A program made the position numbers and the translations under genes. A stretch of 13,501 nucleotides of DNA from Candidatus Nomurabacteria bacterium (GTDB lineage: Bacteria; Patescibacteriota; Minisyncoccia; Phycocordibacterales; CALRBL01): contig CALRBL010000006.1 of the NCBI GenBank assembly GCA_943354075.1, positions 1 through 13,501 on the forward strand, written 5' to 3'. Within the stretch, counting starts at the first letter, position 1; each line of letters begins with the position of its first letter. The notes beneath the pieces were generated by a model. That model saw nothing but the letters and a program-made list of their open reading frames with translations, did no database searches and was not told the DNA's origin. Positions 1 to 6,129 of this stretch are shown in pieces.

Positions 1-800
1 AGTGCCATCGCATAAATTTCTCCATTCTTAGGATTGATGATGATTCCTCCGGTACTTTCAGCGTCCCATTGCTCTTGTGCCTTCTTAATAGCCTTCTCGA
101 GATAATCCTGAGTAGTTGGTTCGATCGTGGTGACGATATCACCCTTCAAACTCTCTCCTTTGATAACCGTGTCGTTGATATTTGAAAAGATTTCTGCAAA
201 AAAGTTTACGTATACATTCTTACTCTCGCGCTCTAAAACATCTTCGAACTGATTTTCGAGTCCATAGCGACCACCGTAGTCGTCTCCTTTGTAAGCAAGA
301 AAACCAAGAACATGCGGAGCAAGTGCACCCCCTGGATAAATACGCCATCGATCTTTGTACAAGGTGAGCCCCGCAATCTTGAGTTCTTCGATTGCCTTCG
401 ATTTGCTCGAATCCACTTGCTTTGCAAGTTCTTCGTAGGGATCAGTTTTTTTGGAAACTTTTTGGACCACGTCTACACAATCAAGATTTGAAAGTATAGG
501 AAGAAGCTTGGCACAGACCTCTTCACCAGAAAGTGTCATGAGGGACGGATTGATTGCCACAAGAAAACCATCTTTTATTGTGGCTCCCGATACCTGACTT
601 CCGTCACGTGCCGTGAAAAAAATAGTCCCTCGATCAAAGACGTTGTTTACCGGACGCACATATTGACGATCCGCACGTTCTGCAAAATCATCACCCTGCA
701 CTATTTGAAGATAATAGAGGCGGCTTACGAGTAAAAGCGCACACAGGATAATGAAAAAAGAGAAAAGACGAATGCGAGATTGGAAATAGTGCTTAACCAT
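1..800 (-). CDS. ftsI: Peptidoglycan transpeptidase FtsI / PBP3, N-terminal part
   Basis: This is the division-specific class B penicillin-binding protein, which cross-links septal peptidoglycan from the outer face of the membrane. I translated 266 codons without a stop, starting at the ATG at 800; the gene runs off the left edge. Visible in order are a short cytoplasmic tail, one membrane helix (about residues 12-30), the pedestal-domain signature FDRGTIFF (55-62), the YPGGALAPHVLGF stretch (155-167) with the following GRYGLENQFE (177-186) typical of PBP2/FtsI proteins, and the start of the transpeptidase domain (TTIEPTTQDYL at 224-234, GGIIINPKNGEIYAMA at 251-266). The catalytic SxxK, SxN and KTG motifs would lie outside the window. 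It follows the ftsL-like gene by 37 bases, the standard mraZ-rsmH-ftsL-ftsI order, which favours FtsI over a second PBP2. Family identity is secure; the exact name rests on context. Confidence 0.88.
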   Translation of the reverse strand, partial: MVKHYFQSRIRLFSFFIILCALLLVSRLYYLQIVQGDDFAERADRQYVRPVNNVFDRGTIFFTARDGSQVSGATIKDGFLVAINPSLMTLSGEEVCAKLLPILSNLDCVDVVQKVSKKTDPYEELAKQVDSSKSKAIEELKIAGLTLYKDRWRIYPGGALAPHVLGFLAYKGDDYGGRYGLENQFEDVLERESKNVYVNFFAEIFSNINDTVIKGESLKGDIVTTIEPTTQDYLEKAIKKAQEQWDAESTGGIIINPKNGEIYAMA

Positions 801-837
801 ATTTTCATTTTACATGAGTGCTGCATATTTTGAAACT

Positions 838-1131
838 TTATCTGATAGCGACTGCGGGAACTGAACGCTCGACAAAGAGCGTATCACCGCTGTTTACTTC
901 CTGAAAACCAAGAGCATAAGCATGCTCCAAGGTAAGAGTGCTCGAAAGGTTCATATAGTCAGCTTCAAGCACTGCAACTTCGGAGGAGACCTTGTGGATC
1001 GTTTTGGTGGCATTCTGCCTGCTGACCACGTTCCACACTGTCTGGTTTACAAAATATACGTACGTACCAAGCATGAACACCACAAGACCGGCGAGTATGA
1101 AAAATATTTTCTTTTGATTGTGTATGTTCAT
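838..1131 (-). CDS. ftsL: FtsL-like septum protein
   Basis: A 97-residue bitopic membrane protein. It has a short basic N-terminus (MNIHNQKK), one strong membrane helix (about residues 9-29), then a periplasmic segment rich in heptad-like positions (about 38-70, including KVSSEVAVLEADYMNL) that could form a short coiled coil. FtsL proteins diverge so far that sequence alone would not name this one. The call rests on size, topology and position: it begins 9 bases after the rsmH stop and is followed by ftsI, exactly where ftsL lies in dcw clusters. In better-studied bacteria FtsL pairs with FtsB and recruits and activates FtsW-FtsI at the septum. No Shine-Dalgarno sequence is visible; the A-rich leader TTAAAAAAC precedes the ATG. 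Confidence 0.72.
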   Translation of the reverse strand: MNIHNQKKIFFILAGLVVFMLGTYVYFVNQTVWNVVSRQNATKTIHKVSSEVAVLEADYMNLSSTLTLEHAYALGFQEVNSGDTLFVERSVPAVAIR

Positions 1132-1140
1132 GTTTTTTAA

Positions 1141-2070
1141 TTAAATCTTTTCAATAATACGGAGTTTTGCGCTACGTGCGCGAGGATTACTCTTTGTTTC
1201 CTCATCAGTCGGTACAATTGCTTTCTTGGTGATCACTATTCCCTTCTCTTCATCCTTCAATTTTTTGAAGAACTGTTTGACGATGCGATCCTCAAGGCTG
1301 TGGAATGATATCACCGCAAGTCTTCCCTTAGGAGCGAGAAGCTCGAACCCGTCAGCAATTCCTTGTTTGAGGGCCCCGAGCTCGTCGTTGACGGCGATGC
1401 GGAGTGCTTGGAAGGTCTTGGTGGCTGGATTAATCTTTCCTTTTCGGTAGAAGAACGGTACGCAGGCTTCGATGATATGCACGAGCTCGAGTGTGGTGTT
1501 GATCGGACGAAATTCTCGTGCTTCGATGATCGCTTTTGCGATACGTCTCGAGAATTGCTCTTCACCATATCCATAGATGACATCAGCAATGGATTCTTCT
1601 GCCCATTCGTTGATAATCGTCCATGCAGTGAACTCGTGCTCTTTCGGATCTTCCGCGAAGGTCATGAGAAGCGGTTCATCTCTTTTGAAAGAGAATCCTC
1701 GTCCTGACACCTCGAATTGATCTGAGGAAAGTCCGATATCGAGCAGAATCCGATTACAATGTCTGGCATTGTTTACCTTTTTAAGGTCTGCCTTTTCGAG
1801 AACCTTTCTGATATTCCGGAAATTATCTCGAAAGAAATGTGCATGTGGAGTGATTTTTGAAATCCTCTCTCGTGCGCGCTCGATCGCCTTTTGATCCATA
1901 TCGATACCGATCAAGGTGATGTCCGTTCCGAAGCGTTTAGCGATCTCTTCGCTATGTCCTCCGCCTCCGAGCGTTCCATCAACAACGACATCTCCTTTTT
2001 GGATCGCCAGACCGTCGACTGATTCTTGTAAAAGTACTGTTTTGTGGGCCGTGGTTGCAATGTCTGGCAT
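1141..2070 (-). CDS. rsmH: 16S rRNA (cytosine1402-N4)-methyltransferase RsmH (MraW)
   Basis: RsmH methylates N4 of C1402 in the ribosomal P site using S-adenosylmethionine. The 309-residue length is normal for the family. Diagnostic stretches are HKTVLL near the N-terminus (residues 9-14), the SAM-binding loop VDGTLGGGGHS (30-40), ILLDIGLSS (108-116) followed by GRGFSF (123-128), FQALRIAVNDELGAL (220-234), ISFHSLEDRIVKQFF (254-268) and the C-terminal NPRARSAKLR (295-304). It starts 5 bases after the mraZ stop. Oddly, the start codon lies inside the small repeat CAATGCCAGACATTG, and a second copy encodes NARHC near residues 101-105, just before ILLDIG. Most family members as I recall them run directly from a short V-D-G into ILLDLG there, so this looks like an in-frame insertion of roughly six residues. 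Confidence 0.96.
   Translation of the reverse strand: MPDIATTAHKTVLLQESVDGLAIQKGDVVVDGTLGGGGHSEEIAKRFGTDITLIGIDMDQKAIERARERISKITPHAHFFRDNFRNIRKVLEKADLKKVNNARHCNRILLDIGLSSDQFEVSGRGFSFKRDEPLLMTFAEDPKEHEFTAWTIINEWAEESIADVIYGYGEEQFSRRIAKAIIEAREFRPINTTLELVHIIEACVPFFYRKGKINPATKTFQALRIAVNDELGALKQGIADGFELLAPKGRLAVISFHSLEDRIVKQFFKKLKDEEKGIVITKKAIVPTDEETKSNPRARSAKLRIIEKI
1754..1774. repeat. CAATGCCAGACATTG repeat, copy inside rsmH
   Basis: The plus strand has ACAATGTCTGGCATTGT (1756-1772), with 6-base inverted arms around TCTGG. The inner 15 bases are identical to those at 2059-2073. On the coding strand it encodes N-A-R-H-C in an apparent extra loop before ILLDIG. Confidence 0.7.
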
Positions 2071-2074
2071 TGTA
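2054..2074. repeat. CAATGCCAGACATTG repeat, copy over the rsmH start codon
   Basis: The plus strand has GCAATGTCTGGCATTGT here, with flanks TT and AA that lengthen the inverted arms to 8 bases with one mismatch. On the coding strand it supplies the rsmH ATG and codons for M-P-D-I-A, so any hairpin would bury the start codon. Confidence 0.7.
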
Positions 2075-2075
2075 A

Positions 2076-2510
2076 TTAAATAGCACCTATCTCTCCCAAC
2101 TTCTGCGCGAGTCTGTCAGCTTCGGCTCGAATAGTCTTTTTGTAACCGATCCATGTGGACTCATCCCACATTTCGATTCTATTGTGAACTCCCGCAAAGA
2201 CTACTTTTTCCGAAAGCTTGGCATACTCCCTGAGATATTCGGGGATCAGGATCCTCCCTATCGAATCGACTTCCACTTCCGTAGCTCCAGATAGTATGAA
2301 TCTATTGAAACTTCGTGTGTCAGCCTGGCCGATTGAGAGATTCCCCAGTTTCTCCGAAATCTTTTTCCATTCCTTCACTCCGTAAACAAAAAGACAGCTG
2401 TCGAGCCCATGCGTCACGACGATTGTTTTTCCTATTTCCTTCCTGAACTTAATGGGCAAGGAAATCCTTTTTTTATCGTCTTGCGTATGTGTGTATTCTC
2501 CTATCAGCAT
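2076..2510 (-). CDS. mraZ: Transcriptional regulator / division protein MraZ
   Basis: MraZ is an AbrB-like swapped-hairpin protein that forms rings, binds DNA upstream of its own operon and represses the dcw cluster in the bacteria where it has been studied. The 144-residue product shows the two characteristic half-repeats: DDKKRISLPIKFRKEIG (residues 11-27) and DSIGRILIPEYLREYA (about 81-96), matching the D-x-x-G/K-R-I-x-[IL]-P pattern of the family. It is the first gene of the division cluster, 5 bases before rsmH. The ATG at 2510 gives the expected N-terminus (M-L-I-G-E-Y). Its upstream region carries a phased set of TGGKA boxes like known MraZ operators, so self-repression is likely. Confidence 0.96.
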   Translation of the reverse strand: MLIGEYTHTQDDKKRISLPIKFRKEIGKTIVVTHGLDSCLFVYGVKEWKKISEKLGNLSIGQADTRSFNRFILSGATEVEVDSIGRILIPEYLREYAKLSEKVVFAGVHNRIEMWDESTWIGYKKTIRAEADRLAQKLGEIGAI

Positions 2511-2524
2511 ATTTTTATTTACCT

Positions 2525-2588
2525 TACCAACTTCTTCTATTTACCACTTCTTCCCACTTACATACCATTCTATACCACTCTCATCCCA
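2525..2588 (-). promoter_or_regulatory. Putative MraZ operator: phased TGGKA boxes
   Basis: Read on the minus strand, TGGGA or TGGTA boxes start at 2588 (TGGGA), 2577 (TGGTA), 2567 (TGGTA), 2556 (TGGGA) and 2546 (TGGTA), with steps of 11, 10, 11 and 10 bases. A sixth TGGTA lies out of phase at 2529-2525. Direct TGGGN repeats separated by about five bases are the known MraZ target in Escherichia coli, and the first gene downstream here is mraZ. The boxes cover the predicted -10 region and transcription start, which fits repression. The motif and phasing are seen directly; the binding protein is inferred. Confidence 0.72.
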
Positions 2589-2594
2589 CCGCAA
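2567..2594 (-). promoter_or_regulatory. Predicted promoter of mraZ-rsmH-ftsL-ftsI
   Basis: On the minus strand TTGCGG (2594-2589) and TAGAAT (2572-2567) are separated by 16 bases, a fair sigma-70-type match. Transcription would begin near 2560 and leave a leader of about 50 bases before mraZ. The promoter is interleaved with the TGGKA boxes, so repressor and polymerase would compete. The -35 box is weak, so this is a moderate call. Confidence 0.45.
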
Positions 2595-2653
2595 ATGAAA
2601 TAGGTATGACTTATCCACTTTTGCACCAACCGAACACGTTTCGCAAAATTGAA

Positions 2654-2673
2654 AAGTGAATGACCGTTCACTT
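2654..2673. promoter_or_regulatory. 7-bp perfect inverted repeat, operator-like
   Basis: The 20-base element AAGTGAATGACCGTTCACTT has 7-base perfect arms around a 6-base centre. It lies about 60 bases upstream of the predicted mraZ promoter, between it and the hairpin repeat. It resembles operators of dimeric repressors in form only, and could equally be a small RNA hairpin. No regulator gene is nearby. Confidence 0.3.
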
Positions 2674-2706
2674 GATGGGCATCTTAGCTGCTAAGATGCC
2701 CATCAA
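2672..2706. repeat. 17-bp perfect inverted pair of the GATGGGCATCTTAGC repeat
   Basis: TTGATGGGCATCTTAGC (2672-2688) and its exact reverse complement (2690-2706) flank a single T, giving a very strong hairpin on either strand. It lies in the intergenic region between the terminator of the exported-protein gene and the mraZ promoter. The plus-strand hairpin is followed by A residues and the minus-strand hairpin is preceded by the terminator U-tract, so it is not itself a standard intrinsic terminator. Each arm contains the 15-base word found again at 5614-5628, 9827-9841 and 13275-13311. Confidence 0.9.
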
Positions 2707-2739
2707 AAAAGCGCCAGTCTCACGAGGAGACTGGCGCTT
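2705..2739 (-). terminator. Intrinsic terminator of the exported-protein gene
   Basis: Read on the minus strand, an 11-bp perfect stem (GCGCCAGTCTC pairing with GAGACTGGCGC, 2737-2727 and 2721-2711), extended by AA/TT at its base, closes a 5-base loop and is followed at once by six T residues (2710-2705). This is a canonical rho-independent terminator. It starts 20 bases after the stop codon at 2759 and isolates that gene from the mraZ cluster downstream. Confidence 0.93.
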
Positions 2740-2758
2740 GGGAACGATAGTGCAACGA

Positions 2759-3580
2759 CTATTTAGGTGTTACCACCAATGATTGAGCGAGCACATTCAG
2801 ATACTTCATCAGATTTTCCTTACTTAGCCCGTCCTGCAGACGACGGAACATGAAGGCCTCGATCCAACGATCAGTAACAGGAAGACCTCCTTCCTGAAAC
2901 TTCCCTGCCCGATACTGATTGAATCGGTACTGAATCTTCTGGTATTCCGCATAATTGCCGGCTTCTAGAGACTCAGCAATCACTCCCTGACACTCGTCAT
3001 ACCAACGCTGTTCGGCATCCTCATCCAGATTGATCAGATATGCCAGCCCAATGTCGATCATATGAAGCAGTGGGGCTCGCATCTTCTTAGTCTGCTCCGA
3101 ATTTTTTCCTGTGGCCGCGAGAGCGACCGTTGAAGCAAGGGACTTGAGAATCAACGGATTACTGTTCACCGTCTCAATGACTGCCTGCCGACGGTTGCGC
3201 ACCTCGACAAGAACCGCATCACTTGCTCCAAGCTCGATCCAAAGATCCTTGAGGATATCTTCGGGGTAGCCCGCCCCTACTTCAGTCGGAAGCTTGCAGA
3301 AATATGCCGCGGTCTTCCAGACATTCGTATAATACGTCCCTCCTTTCGGGAGATCTTCGGCAGGCTCGAGCTTGCCAGTGATAGCCTCCAGGACAATGGT
3401 CGCACGACGATGAACGACATTCACCAGGATTTCTTTGATCAGGAACTCCGCGCCGCGAATTTCCGGTTCCGGCAGCCGCTCGGTAAGTTTCTGACTTTCG
3501 ACAATCGCAGCGCCGCCGTGGTTGAATACGACGAGGCACGCGAGGAAAAGGGCGGTGAGGCCCATCAGTTTCTTTTTCAT
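2759..3580 (-). CDS. Unknown exported protein, GC-rich single-gene unit
   Basis: I do not recognise this family. From the ATG at 3580 the product is 273 residues. The N-terminus is a convincing Sec signal peptide: MKKK, a hydrophobic core (about residues 5-19) and a likely cleavage region around NHGGAA (20-25). The mature part looks soluble and mostly helical, with many charged residues, two cysteines and no membrane segment. An in-frame ATG at 3646 would add 22 polar residues ahead of the signal peptide, so I prefer 3580. A Cys occurs in the hydrophobic core (FLAC), but hydrophobic residues continue after it, arguing against a lipoprotein. The gene has its own promoter and terminator and is visibly richer in G+C than its neighbours (for example 35 of 60 bases at 3421-3480). 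Those facts suggest a separately acquired gene, which is inference. Confidence 0.85.
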   Translation of the reverse strand: MKKKLMGLTALFLACLVVFNHGGAAIVESQKLTERLPEPEIRGAEFLIKEILVNVVHRRATIVLEAITGKLEPAEDLPKGGTYYTNVWKTAAYFCKLPTEVGAGYPEDILKDLWIELGASDAVLVEVRNRRQAVIETVNSNPLILKSLASTVALAATGKNSEQTKKMRAPLLHMIDIGLAYLINLDEDAEQRWYDECQGVIAESLEAGNYAEYQKIQYRFNQYRAGKFQEGGLPVTDRWIEAFMFRRLQDGLSKENLMKYLNVLAQSLVVTPK

Positions 3581-3663
3581 AGTTTGACTTTCTAACAGTT
3601 CTTTCGGGGTGGTATTGATGGTTGAGTTGTATTGACCGCACTGCATGTGAAAGAACTCACACG

Positions 3664-3691
3664 TTTATATCACAAATATACAAATTGTCCA
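3664..3691 (-). promoter_or_regulatory. Predicted promoter of the exported-protein gene
   Basis: On the minus strand TGGACA (3691-3686) and TATAAA (3669-3664) are separated by 16 bases in an A/T-rich stretch. Transcription would start near 3657, giving a leader of roughly 77 bases to the ATG at 3580, or about 11 to the ATG at 3646. It lies in the gap between this gene and the unknown gene ending at 3729, supporting an independent unit. Confidence 0.5.
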
Positions 3692-3728
3692 GTAAATCGC
3701 ATTCTTTCACCACCTTGGAAACACTTCA

Positions 3729-4136
3729 TCAATTAACCCAGTCTATTTCTACCCCGTCGAATTGGTTTTCTTTATGTTTCAGATAATCTTGGATCGCGTC
3801 CTCAATAACCACATAACTTTTCTGAGTGTGAAGACGGGAATCATCTGTAGTCCTCAATTGTTCAGCATCAGCATACGAATGGAGGATGTAGATATTTTCT
3901 TCCTTTTTTTCAATTACCTCAATCGGACCTGCGTATTCTTTTACCTCAAAAGGAAACCAAGACTCGTCTTTCAGGGCATCTTTCACTACTGCAACAACCA
4001 TACTTTTTCTAATTTTTTTATCAGGCAATAAATTTATTTCAGGTACTGAAATATGGCTTCTGAGTAAGAGCTTGGCAATGATTGTCCTTTCTTCCTGAGG
4101 TAGTATTTCCATAAATAGTGCTGGATGGTTATTCAC
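3729..4136 (-). CDS. Hypothetical protein overlapping the lysS end
   Basis: I do not recognise this 135-residue soluble protein. It starts at a GTG (4136) that overlaps the lysS stop region by 8 bases, suggesting translational coupling; an ATG at 4112 (residue 9) is an alternative start. It has no signal peptide or membrane helix. The sequence mixes a helical start (ILPQEERTIIAKLLLRS) with a basic patch DKKIRKS (about 39-45), strand-like segments (SMVVAVV, SYVVIEDA) and an acidic end (DGVEIDWVN). The tail of lysS carries no promoter that I can see, so it is probably co-transcribed from the greA promoter. A GGGCATCTT at 3974-3982 matches nine bases of the dispersed repeat and may be a chance match. 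The reading frame is supported by packing and the absence of a better frame. Confidence 0.75.
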   Translation of the reverse strand: MNNHPALFMEILPQEERTIIAKLLLRSHISVPEINLLPDKKIRKSMVVAVVKDALKDESWFPFEVKEYAGPIEVIEKKEENIYILHSYADAEQLRTTDDSRLHTQKSYVVIEDAIQDYLKHKENQFDGVEIDWVN

Positions 4137-5589
4137 GAGGGCGCATCAGTGGGAAGATTTGCGTCTCACGCGCAGGCTTGTTTGAAAGAAAAGCAAAGAC
4201 GCGCTCTGAAAGTCCGAATCCACAAGTAGGAGGCATACCATGCTCGAGGGCCTCAACGAATTCATGATCGTACATCTGGGCTTCGTCGTCCCCTGCTTCA
4301 CGGAGTTTTGCCTGAGTAGCAAAACGTTCCGCTTGATCGATAGGGTCGTTGAGCTCGCTATATCCCTTGCCGAGCTCGCTTCCGCCGATGAGTGGCTGGA
4401 ATTGCTGAACGATGGAGGTGTCGGATTCATCAGTCTTGGCGAGTGGAGAAAGTTCGGTTGGAATTCCCACAAGAAATCCTGGACCGCCGATTTGTTTGCG
4501 GCAATATTTCCACAACGAGTCGATAGCGCGAAGACGATTCCATCCTTTAGTGTCATATTTAATATCAAATTTCTTAAGAGCTGCTTCGATGTCCGACAAT
4601 TCCGCGGCCTTAATATCCACTCCCGTAATTTTCTTAATAGTCTCGGTGTAATCGAAAATTTCCCATGGGTTGCCGAGATTTACATCAAAATTGCCGATCT
4701 TGAATTCAAGTGTTCCAAACGTCTCTTGCGCCACATATTTGTACATCCGCTCAACGAGATCCATTCCCTTTTTGTAGTCGGCGTAGCCCCAATAGAATTC
4801 CATCTGAGTGTAATCCTGAAGATGTTCAGGAGAAATTCCCTCATTGCGGAAGATACGTCCGATCTCGAACACTTTTGGAAATCCTGCCACCATCAATTTC
4901 TTCTGCCACAACTCTCCAGCAGAAATACGAAGATAGACATCGATATCGAGCGCGTTGTGATGAGTTCCAAATGGGCGGGCGTCGGCACCTCCGGTGGTGT
5001 TTTCAAGAACAGGAGTCTCTACTTCCAAAAATCCTTCGTTCACAAGAAAAGTTCGGATAGACTGCCAAAATTTTGCTTTCTTCACAATCATGTCACGTAC
5101 GTCATCATTGAAAAGAATGTCTAAGTAGCGCTTGCGGAATTTCTCATCAGCATCCTGAAGTCCTGCCCATTTTTCGGGAAGCGGTTGGAGGCTCTTTGAA
5201 AGCATGTTCCATGAAGTTGCTTCGATGGTCTGCTGTCCACGCTTGGTAACAAAAAGAGTTCCTGTCGCTTCGACAAAATCTCCGATGTCTACGGTCTGAT
5301 CGAAAAAAGTAAAAGCTTCTTCTGCGGTGTCTTTCTTGAGAAGTACCTGAAAACGTCCGGTGCCATCGAAGAGATCGAAAAAGATGAGGCCTCCCTGAGA
5401 GCGGAGTGACATCACACGTCCTGCGGCTGTCACTTCGGTCTTCACGGTTTCGAGATCGACAAAAGACGCTGCGAGTTGAGCGATCGTATGTGTAGGATAC
5501 GATACCGCAGGATACGGATTGATTCCCCTGTCTTTCAGTATTTGTAGCTTGTTCAGGCGCGCTTGGCGTATTTCATCTAAGTTGGACAT
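4129..5589 (-). CDS. lysS: Lysyl-tRNA synthetase, class II
   Basis: It charges tRNA-Lys with lysine in the cytosol. The 486-residue length is normal. The N-terminal OB-fold anticodon-binding domain spans about residues 50-140 (GGLIFFDLFDGTGRFQVLL at 66-84). The class II core follows: FLEVETPVLENTTGGADARPF (187-207 region), THHNALDIDVYLRIS (209-223), motif 2 FEIGRIFRNEG (241-251), the SELNDPIDQAERF signature (411-423) and the C-terminal motif 3 region GFGLSERVFAFL (457-468). The family usually has G-[IL]-G-I-D-R in motif 3; here the ATP-binding arginine (463) is kept but S-E precedes it, a variant to note. It lies 41 bases after greA, with a TATAAT box almost on top of the start codon. Confidence 0.96.
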   Translation of the reverse strand: MSNLDEIRQARLNKLQILKDRGINPYPAVSYPTHTIAQLAASFVDLETVKTEVTAAGRVMSLRSQGGLIFFDLFDGTGRFQVLLKKDTAEEAFTFFDQTVDIGDFVEATGTLFVTKRGQQTIEATSWNMLSKSLQPLPEKWAGLQDADEKFRKRYLDILFNDDVRDMIVKKAKFWQSIRTFLVNEGFLEVETPVLENTTGGADARPFGTHHNALDIDVYLRISAGELWQKKLMVAGFPKVFEIGRIFRNEGISPEHLQDYTQMEFYWGYADYKKGMDLVERMYKYVAQETFGTLEFKIGNFDVNLGNPWEIFDYTETIKKITGVDIKAAELSDIEAALKKFDIKYDTKGWNRLRAIDSLWKYCRKQIGGPGFLVGIPTELSPLAKTDESDTSIVQQFQPLIGGSELGKGYSELNDPIDQAERFATQAKLREAGDDEAQMYDHEFVEALEHGMPPTCGFGLSERVFAFLSNKPARETQIFPLMRPRE

Positions 5590-5597
5590 ATGGAAAG

Positions 5598-5626
5598 ATT
5601 ATACATGAGAGGGGCTAAGATGCCCA
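5598..5626 (-). promoter_or_regulatory. Possible internal promoter of lysS
   Basis: On the minus strand a perfect TATAAT (5603-5598) lies 17 bases after TGGGCA (5626-5621), a 4-of-6 match to the -35 consensus that is part of the dispersed GATGGGCATCTTAGC repeat. Transcription would begin near 5591, only about two bases before the lysS ATG, so the transcript would be nearly leaderless. The -10 box and spacing are good, but function is inference. Confidence 0.4.
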
Positions 5627-5630
5627 TCAA
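5614..5630 (-). repeat. Single copy of the GATGGGCATCTTAGC repeat between greA and lysS
   Basis: The minus strand carries TTGATGGGCATCTTAGC, identical over 17 bases to one arm of the hairpin at 2672-2706. It begins directly after the greA stop codon (TAA at 5633-5631) and has no inverted partner nearby. Part of it may serve as the -35 element of the lysS promoter. Confidence 0.88.
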
Positions 5631-6098
5631 TTACTCAATCCCAACAACCTTATATGAGAAAGTTCCTTTTGGAGCAGTGAATTCGAAGGCATCACCCTTT
5701 TTCTTTCCAAGCATCGATTGTCCAAGTGGAGACTTGTATGAGATCTTCCCTTCGGCCATGTTGGCCTCTTCGCTTCCGACAATCTTGTAGACAATATTTC
5801 CTTTCTCACCATCTTTCTTGACGGTCACCGTAGTACCAATTTCTACTGTAGTACTGTGGCGAAGCTCAACAATTTCAGCATTTTTCAAGATATATTCGAT
5901 CTTCATGATGCGCTCTTCTACTTCAGCCTGCTCTTCGCGAGCATCATGATATTCGGCGTTCTCGGACAGGTCTCCGAGCGCCTTGGCGAATTCCAAATTC
6001 TGAGCGATTTCCTTGCGTTTGTCCTTCTTGAGGTGTTCAAGCTCGACAACGAGTGCATCATGTTTTTCTTTGGTCAAATATTCCTTTTCTTCGCTCAT
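5631..6098 (-). CDS. greA: Transcription elongation factor GreA
   Basis: GreA enters the secondary channel of RNA polymerase and stimulates cleavage of backtracked RNA. The 155-residue product has the usual two parts. The N-terminal antiparallel coiled coil (about residues 5-75) has the tip LGDLSENAEYHDAREEQ (41-57), whose acidic residues D43 and E46 correspond to the pair that positions catalytic magnesium. The C-terminal FKBP-like domain (about 80-155) ends with the typical SPLGQSMLGKKKGD (123-136) and YKVVGIE. The ATG at 6098 is 57 bases after the mrdA stop. A good promoter in that gap makes greA the first gene of a greA-lysS-unknown unit. The leader has no Shine-Dalgarno sequence but carries CTTAACCACT 7 bases before the ATG. 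Confidence 0.97.
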   Translation of the reverse strand: MSEEKEYLTKEKHDALVVELEHLKKDKRKEIAQNLEFAKALGDLSENAEYHDAREEQAEVEERIMKIEYILKNAEIVELRHSTTVEIGTTVTVKKDGEKGNIVYKIVGSEEANMAEGKISYKSPLGQSMLGKKKGDAFEFTAPKGTFSYKVVGIE

Positions 6099-6129
6099 TT
6101 CGATCAGTGGTTAAGTAATAAGTGCGGCT

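Noticed and set aside
1363..1707. 114-codon plus-strand open frame opposite rsmH
   Set aside because: Antisense to conserved RsmH motifs and without domain features; a shadow frame.
2672..2706. The long palindrome as an intrinsic terminator
   Set aside because: On the plus strand it is followed by A residues, and on the minus strand it follows the U-tract of the real terminator with no U-tract of its own.
3581..3646. ATG at 3646 as the start of the exported-protein gene
   Set aside because: It would place 22 polar residues ahead of a clear MKKK-type signal peptide; the ATG at 3580 gives a normal exported N-terminus.
3974..3982. GGGCATCTT as a seventh copy of the dispersed repeat
   Set aside because: Only nine bases match and the flanks differ; a nine-base match is plausible by chance in this length.
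4240..5124. 294-codon plus-strand open frame opposite lysS
   Set aside because: It lies entirely antisense to a well-conserved lysS, shows no recognisable protein features, and fits a shadow frame.
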